Shown here in pieces: positions 5,838 to 9,130 of a stretch of DNA of 9,130 nucleotides. Every line of letters starts with the position of its first letter. The stretch's first letter is position 1. The DNA is taken from NCBI GenBank assembly GCA_021151695.1, contig JAGKWU010000040.1, forward strand, positions 1 through 9,130, in the 5' to 3' direction. The stretch is from Cellvibrionaceae bacterium. Its GTDB lineage: Bacteria > Pseudomonadota > Gammaproteobacteria > Pseudomonadales > Cellvibrionaceae. The position numbers were made by a program, and so were the translations under genes. The notes beneath the pieces were generated by a model, which did not search any database, was not told the origin of the DNA, and worked only from the letters and a program-made list of their open reading frames with translations.

Positions 5838-5854
5838 TTATGCAAAATGCGTTT
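5838..5854. promoter_or_regulatory. Operator-like site OD (right, upstream copy)
   Basis: TTATGCAAAATGCGTTT has the same half-sites as the left operator (TTATGCA and TGCGTT) around an A triplet. It abuts and overlaps the -35 TTGACA at 5853-5858 of the rightward promoter. Confidence 0.65.
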
Positions 5855-5881
5855 GACAGGATGTGACGCAAAATGCATAAC
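5853..5881 (+). promoter_or_regulatory. Rightward early promoter
   Basis: A perfect -35 TTGACA (5853-5858) is followed after exactly 17 bases by CATAAC (5876-5881), four of six matches to the -10 consensus. Transcription would start near 5888, about 30 bases upstream of the first gene of the rightward operon. Operator-like sites cover both promoter elements, so this is very likely the repressed early promoter of the recombination arm. Confidence 0.75.
5864..5880. promoter_or_regulatory. Operator-like site OC (right, downstream copy)
   Basis: TGACGCAAAATGCATAA. Extended by one base on the right it shares the exact 16-mer ACGCAAAATGCATAAC (5866-5881) with the minus strand of the left operator (5436-5421). 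It covers the spacer and -10 of the rightward promoter. Confidence 0.72.
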
Positions 5882-5919
5882 GTCTCCATCAGCCGCACAG
5901 AGCGGCAGGAGACTTCCCG

Positions 5920-6174
5920 ATGGCTACCATCACCCTTCACCAGTTCGAACAGATCGACGGCTTGCTGTCCTCGATCCTGCGCATGGGTCCGTTTGAGACC
6001 TGCGCCGATCCGCGCGGCTACATCCGCACTTCCAACATCCTGTTCGACAAGATCGTCGATGCGATGGGCTTTGCCTACGCCGATGACTTTGCCTCGCCCG
6101 TCGAGGCTGCCGCAGCCGTCGTGACCGATGCGCTGCTCTGCAAGATCAACATTGCCGATGAGGTGGCCGCATGA
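5920..6174 (+). CDS. Hypothetical early phage protein (84 aa)
   Basis: First gene of the rightward operon. The ATG at 5920 has a strong ribosome site, AGGAGA at 5907-5912 with a 7-base gap. The 84-aa product is acidic, likely mostly helical, with an Ala-rich segment near the end (residues 59-69) and two cysteines (28, 74). No membrane segment, signal peptide or recognisable motif. Being first under the repressed early promoter suggests an early function such as host takeover or counter-defence, but nothing in the protein shows this. It overlaps the next gene by ATGA. Confidence 0.8.
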   Translation: MATITLHQFEQIDGLLSSILRMGPFETCADPRGYIRTSNILFDKIVDAMGFAYADDFASPVEAAAAVVTDALLCKINIADEVAA

Positions 6175-6398
6175 ACACGCACACCATCCTTACCGCCCAC
6201 TATCAGAACGGACGCTGGGGCACGAACCGCGCCTCGGTGTTCATCTGCGATGATGGCCGCGCCTGCTTCTCCAACGGGTTCAGCGATCCTATGGCCTACG
6301 CCAATCAGGTCGAGGCCGAACGGCACTTCTACAGCTTCCTCGCGGATCACAAGCCCGCCGATGCCCTCACGATGCGCTTGAAGGGATTTGACGCATGA
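6171..6398 (+). CDS. Hypothetical small phage protein (75 aa)
   Basis: A 75-aa soluble protein coupled to both neighbours by ATGA overlaps (6171-6174 and 6395-6398). The N-terminal half looks like beta strands around NGRWGTNRASVFICDDGRA (13-31), the C-terminal half like a helix. Family not recognised. It may be a small adaptor or inhibitor; this is only a guess from size and place. Confidence 0.78.
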   Translation: MNTHTILTAHYQNGRWGTNRASVFICDDGRACFSNGFSDPMAYANQVEAERHFYSFLADHKPADALTMRLKGFDA

Positions 6399-6727
6399 CC
6401 GACCAGACCCCCATCTCCGCTGCCGACAAGGCCCGCCTGCGCAATCTGGAACAGGCCCGCAAGCTGCTTGACGCTGCGACCGCCTACATGGACGCACTGA
6501 ACCGTTCCAACGGCAGCTACACCAACGCCGCAGCCCGTGCGGAGATTCCGCTTCTCGACGCGATCTACGCTGTCACCGAATGCGATGAAGTATTCGAGCT
6601 GGCGAAGGAACGCCGGGACGAGGTGTATGGCTACGCCTGCGAGGACAAGTGGGCCGATGAAGCGGATTACCGCTACGACCTCGCCCGCGAAAACCAGATG
6701 ATCGCACAGTGGGAGGCGGGACAGTGA
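6395..6727 (+). CDS. Hypothetical helical acidic phage protein (110 aa)
   Basis: A 110-aa protein predicted by eye to be mainly helical, with a charged N-terminal helix (9-37) and an acidic, tyrosine-rich C-terminal part (62-104) that is dense in Asp and Glu. High negative charge in a small early phage protein can point to DNA mimicry, but the sequence alone does not establish that. The ATG at 6395 overlaps the previous stop and its own stop overlaps the next GTG (GTGA). No known motif. Confidence 0.78.
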   Translation: MTDQTPISAADKARLRNLEQARKLLDAATAYMDALNRSNGSYTNAAARAEIPLLDAIYAVTECDEVFELAKERRDEVYGYACEDKWADEADYRYDLARENQMIAQWEAGQ

Positions 6728-6909
6728 GCGCCCGCACCGCACAATGGGCGCGCTGCCTTGAAGCCGCCGATTACGAACTGCGCCACCGCAACGTGATCGA
6801 AGCTCGCCGCCACCTTGCCAGCATGACGCCCCAGCGCCGTGCCCAGCTTGAGGCAGAATGGGAAGCGCCTGTGTCCGATGGGCGCAGGCGCGGCCCCGAG
6901 GCTTTTTGA
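6724..6909 (+). CDS. Hypothetical small arginine-rich protein (61 aa)
   Basis: A 61-aa protein with a GTG start at 6724 overlapping the previous stop in GTGA; an in-frame ATG at 6709 is possible but would overlap more. It is helical and rich in Arg and Ala (roughly 9-45), with a basic GRRRG near the C-terminus. It may bind nucleic acid by charge. Its stop is two bases before the HNH gene, one of the few junctions in this arm without a four-base overlap. Confidence 0.65.
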   Translation: MSARTAQWARCLEAADYELRHRNVIEARRHLASMTPQRRAQLEAEWEAPVSDGRRRGPEAF

Positions 6910-6911
6910 CC

Positions 6912-7421
6912 ATGGCAGAGATCAAAACCAAAAGCGGCTTTATTATTCTGGTTGACGACCAAGATGTTGAGCTCGTTTCGCAATTTACTTGGTGGCCGCA
7001 TTTTGGGCGGCACAAGCATCTTACGCCGTATGCTGTGTCAAAGGCGTATCATGATAACACGTACACTAGAATTTACATGCACCGCTTAATTATGCAGGCC
7101 CCTGATGGTGTTTTGGTAGATCATGTCAACGGGAATGGTCTCGATAATAGGCGCAGTAATCTGCGGTTCGCAAACAAATCTTTGAACGCTGTGAATAGAC
7201 ATATTCCAGTATCTAAGGTTGGTTTCCGGGGCGTGGATTTGCATGGAAGGCTTAAGGATGGCACGGCCATGTACCGGGCTAGAGTGGGTGGCGGGCACAA
7301 TACATGGCATGGCCCACGCCGTTTAGACCCAGTTCAAGCCGCACGTGATTACGACGCTGAGGCATATCAGCGTTACGGCGAGTTTGCTCGGCTGAACTTT
7401 CCGCAGGAGCGCGCCGCATGA
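6912..7421 (+). CDS. HNH endonuclease with AP2-like C-terminal DNA-binding region
   Basis: A 169-aa phage HNH nuclease. The core runs MHRLIM (56-61), VDHVNGNGLDNRRSNLR (69-85), with His71 as the likely general base and Asn79/Asn83 in the beta-beta-metal fold. The C-terminal half (about 103-163) has the AP2-like pattern GFRGV ... ARDYDAEAYQRYGEFARLNFP that such enzymes use to bind DNA. Free-standing enzymes of this kind act as mobile homing nucleases between phages. Its DNA is visibly richer in A/T than its neighbours, for example 6940-7210, which supports recent arrival. The ATG at 6912 was chosen because the domain begins there; its ribosome site is weak. The stop overlaps the next start by ATGA. 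Confidence 0.9.
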   Translation: MAEIKTKSGFIILVDDQDVELVSQFTWWPHFGRHKHLTPYAVSKAYHDNTYTRIYMHRLIMQAPDGVLVDHVNGNGLDNRRSNLRFANKSLNAVNRHIPVSKVGFRGVDLHGRLKDGTAMYRARVGGGHNTWHGPRRLDPVQAARDYDAEAYQRYGEFARLNFPQERAA

Positions 7422-7531
7422 AGGCCGCTCTCCACCTTATCCGCACCAACCCGCGCGAGTTCTGGCCGGTCCTTTGGATCATGCCGATGTTCGCTGCGCT
7501 GTTCACTCTCGTTTGGATGATGATGCCATGA
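7418..7531 (+). CDS. Small membrane peptide (37 aa)
   Basis: A 37-codon gene coupled by ATGA overlaps at both ends (7418-7421 and 7528-7531). After a basic N-terminus it has a hydrophobic stretch of about 20 residues, FWPVLWIMPMFAALFTLVWM (15-34), enough for one membrane span. Unknown function; the strict coupling to the operon supports that it is translated. Confidence 0.65.
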   Translation: MKAALHLIRTNPREFWPVLWIMPMFAALFTLVWMMMP

Positions 7532-7839
7532 CCGATATTCCTGAAATGTATCTGGCCGAAGCGGCGAAACGTTGCGGTTTTGATAGCTGGCGCGACCTTC
7601 TTAATGCCGCCTCTTCCACGGCAATTCATTGCGCGGAAGTCCTCGCCCGCACCCTCCAAGAACTAGGCTGGAAGCCGCCTATCGACGAGGCCCGCATGGC
7701 TAAGGCGCGGAAAGTGGCTATGTCCTTCCTGCGGGCAGCTGGGGCGATGCATTCTGCAAGCAGCATTGCGGGCGGTAATCCAACAGATTGGGCTGGGGAT
7801 TGCGTCCAAGCCGCCTACGACGCACTCGGGGAGGCCTGA
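7528..7839 (+). CDS. Hypothetical phage protein (103 aa)
   Basis: A 103-aa soluble, helical protein. The ATG at 7528 forms an ATGA with the upstream membrane peptide; the same frame is open back to 7474 but that would bury the peptide gene. It contains repeated short helices rich in Ala and one conserved-looking WKPPIDE turn (about 48-54). No family or catalytic motif recognised. Followed after one base (TGACATG) by the next small gene. Confidence 0.75.
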   Translation: MTDIPEMYLAEAAKRCGFDSWRDLLNAASSTAIHCAEVLARTLQELGWKPPIDEARMAKARKVAMSFLRAAGAMHSASSIAGGNPTDWAGDCVQAAYDALGEA

Positions 7840-7840
7840 C

Positions 7841-7984
7841 ATGCTCGTCCACCACCTCACGCAACCGCGCGTCATGCAGCCCCGCACCGGCCATCGCGCA
7901 TGGACCAATCCCCTCACCGGATACCGCCGCCCACCTGTGGCACCGCGTGAGCCTCAGTTGCCGCTTGAAAGGAAGCCCGCATGA
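7841..7984 (+). CDS. Hypothetical proline/arginine-rich small protein (47 aa)
   Basis: A 47-codon frame from ATG 7841 to TGA 7984. The product is rich in Pro, Arg and His, with little sign of fixed fold. It starts one base after the previous stop and overlaps the ERF start by ATGA, so it fits the operon exactly. No function can be suggested. Confidence 0.6.
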   Translation: MLVHHLTQPRVMQPRTGHRAWTNPLTGYRRPPVAPREPQLPLERKPA

Positions 7985-8436
7985 ACGCTCAGAGCAAAAT
8001 CGAGCCGTCGTTGATCGGCGCGCTCGCCGCCGCGCTGCCCGAACTGGAAAGCGCAAAGAAGAACAAGGCAAACCCCGCGTTCAAGTCGAAGTATGCCGAC
8101 CTTGCCGCCGTGATCGAAGCAATCGAGCCGGTCACAAAGCACGGCCTCTGGTATCGCCAGCACACGCACGAGAACCAGACGGCGTTCGGGCTGGCAACGG
8201 AGGATGATGACGGCAACGCCGCCGTGAAGGCCTCACAGGGCCGCCAGAGCGAGCCAGAGACGATCAGCGATGCCCAGTGGACTGCACTGGTGCAGCTTGT
8301 CGAAAATACCGGCACCGACGCTGGCAAGCTCTGTCAGGCATACAACGCGGCGAGCCTGAAGGACTTCACGGCGGAACAATTCAACCAGGCCAAAGCCATT
8401 CTGGAAAAGCGCCTGAAGGAGAAGGCGAATGCATGA
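7981..8436 (+). CDS. erf: ERF-family single-strand annealing protein, core missing
   Basis: ERF proteins anneal complementary DNA single strands in phage recombination. The N-terminus is a clear match: KNKANPAFKSKYADLAAVI (27-45) followed by IEPVTKHGLWYRQ (48-60). After ENQ (64-66) the frame jumps straight to TAFGLATEDDDGNAA (67-81), which in ERF proteins comes after the conserved GSA-TYARRY segment. The whole stretch between, some 50-65 residues by memory of the family, is absent, yet the frame is kept (join near 8176-8182). The C-terminal part (93-149) with SDAQWTALVQLVE is of normal type. It may be inactive or a non-annealing remnant. It overlaps YqaJ by eight bases and supplies its ribosome site (AAGGAG, 8416-8421). 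Confidence 0.85.
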   Translation: MNAQSKIEPSLIGALAAALPELESAKKNKANPAFKSKYADLAAVIEAIEPVTKHGLWYRQHTHENQTAFGLATEDDDGNAAVKASQGRQSEPETISDAQWTALVQLVENTGTDAGKLCQAYNAASLKDFTAEQFNQAKAILEKRLKEKANA

Positions 8437-9076
8437 TCAACGCACCGAAGGGTGGCTGTCCGAGAGAACGGGACGCGTAACCGCCAGCGCCGTTTACAAG
8501 GTCATGGCAAAGACCAAGACCGGATACGGTGCGGATCGGGCAAACTACCTTGCCGAGCTTGTTACGGAGCGCCTTACCGGCCTTCCCGTGCCCAGCTACA
8601 TGAACGCTGCCATGCAGCACGGCATTGACACCGAAGCGCAGGCCCGCGCCGCCTATCAATTCCACCTTGGCTACAGCGTGACCGAAACTGGCTTTCACCC
8701 GCACCCGTTCATTGCGATGTTTGGCGCGTCCCCCGATGGCCTTTGCGGTGACGCTGGTCTGGTGGAGCTAAAGTGTCCCAACAGCGCCACGCACATTGAG
8801 ACGCTACGGGGCGGCAGCATCGCCAAGAAGTACCTTCTCCAGATGCAAACGCAGATGGCCTGCACTGGCCGGGATTGGTGCGACTTCGTTTCGTTCGATC
8901 CCCGGATGCCGCTGGAACTGCAATGCCGTCTGTTCCTTCACCGTGGCGGTCGATTACCGCGATGGCCGAGAGAAGGCCACAAACTGGTGGCGCGTGTCTC
9001 TATGGGGCAAACGTGCCGAGGCACTGGCGCCGTATCTGCTCAAAGGCGTGTCTGTCACCGTGTCAGGCGAGTTTAG
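8429..9076 (+). CDS. YqaJ-type recombination exonuclease, C-terminus lost into SSB sequence
   Basis: YqaJ/lambda-exonuclease-like enzymes resect double-strand ends to feed an annealing protein such as ERF. The nuclease core is present: ASPDGL with Asp103, VELK with Glu113 and Lys115, then YLLQMQTQMACTGRDWCDF (135-153) and FDPRMP (156-161). After about residue 165 the expected C-terminal helix is replaced by about 50 residues that are the neighbouring SSB gene read in a wrong frame, ending at 9076. So the true YqaJ part is 8429 to about 8923 and the rest is a chimeric tail. The start at 8429 has AAGGAG with a 7-base gap. Catalytic residues survive, but stability and multimer contacts are doubtful. 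Confidence 0.85.
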   Translation: MHDQRTEGWLSERTGRVTASAVYKVMAKTKTGYGADRANYLAELVTERLTGLPVPSYMNAAMQHGIDTEAQARAAYQFHLGYSVTETGFHPHPFIAMFGASPDGLCGDAGLVELKCPNSATHIETLRGGSIAKKYLLQMQTQMACTGRDWCDFVSFDPRMPLELQCRLFLHRGGRLPRWPREGHKLVARVSMGQTCRGTGAVSAQRRVCHRVRRV

Positions 9077-9130
9077 CCTTGGCGACTATGACGGCAAGCC
9101 GCAGCTCAACATCCGCGCTAGTGAGATTGC
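8922..9130 (+). pseudogene. ssb: Single-strand DNA-binding protein, N-terminus missing, cut by right edge
   Basis: In the frame starting at 8922 the sequence reads as an SSB OB-fold: NAVCSFTVAVDYRDG, NWWRVSLWGKRAEALAPYLL, KGVSVTVSGEFSLGDYDGKP and then LNIRASEI at the edge. This covers strands two to five of the fold; W22/W23 and the LWGKRAEALAPYL segment are typical. The family's first 15-25 residues and the start codon are not found; YqaJ coding sequence lies there in another frame. The 69 readable codons are open to 9130. Without a start this fragment would not be translated on its own. SSB would have coated single strands made by YqaJ for ERF annealing. Confidence 0.82.

Noticed and set aside
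5814..5850. Intrinsic terminator after the repressor gene
   Set aside because: There are A-runs but no GC-rich stem before a T-run; the sequence is better explained by operators and a promoter.
7981..8436. A new small DNA-binding family unrelated to ERF
   Set aside because: Both ends match ERF hallmarks closely, so a deleted ERF is the simpler reading.

Overview
The window looks like the early/regulatory region of a lambda-like temperate phage or prophage from a GC-rich alphaproteobacterium. Sphingomonadales (Novosphingobium/Sphingobium-like) is my best guess, from resemblance of several proteins to prophage proteins I recall in that group and from the GC-rich codon use; no search was run. 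There are no tRNA or rRNA genes, no CRISPR array and no recognisable structural phage genes.

Layout. The control point is a short XRE-type repressor gene at 5487-5813 (+). To its left a leftward operon (5429 to 1, minus strand) runs: Cro-like regulator, 30-aa membrane peptide, a broken DNA-methyltransferase-like gene, a possible CII-position regulator, a 48-aa basic protein, a protein carrying only the DnaA DNA-binding domain, two small putative zinc-binding proteins, a RusA Holliday-junction resolvase, a SNF2/DEAD-type helicase, a beta-class amino-methyltransferase, and the start of a replication-type protein cut by the window edge. To its right a rightward operon (5920 to the right edge, plus strand) runs: four small unknown proteins, an HNH endonuclease, a 37-aa membrane peptide, two unknown small proteins, an ERF-family annealing protein, a YqaJ-type exonuclease and a single-strand DNA-binding protein cut by the edge. 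This resembles the lambda pattern of a replication arm and a recombination arm on either side of the immunity region. Genes are packed tightly: 15 junctions are four-base ATGA/GTGA overlaps.

Regulation. Three matching 17-bp operator-like sites flank the repressor gene: one over the Cro-like start (5422-5438) and two over a good rightward promoter (5838-5854 and 5864-5880; TTGACA, 17-bp spacer, CATAAC). The repressor and/or Cro-like protein probably control both arms through these sites.

Most notable. Three loci appear to have lost internal segments: the methyltransferase-like gene (N- and C-terminal parts joined out of frame), the ERF gene (central core missing, frame kept), and the YqaJ/SSB pair (tail of one joined to the body of the other). 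Each junction is direct in the sequence, but the size of what is missing is judged from remembered family architecture. A cluster of 10-bp repeats, rich in CACGTG, lies inside the replication-type gene at the left edge and could be an origin or binding-site array.
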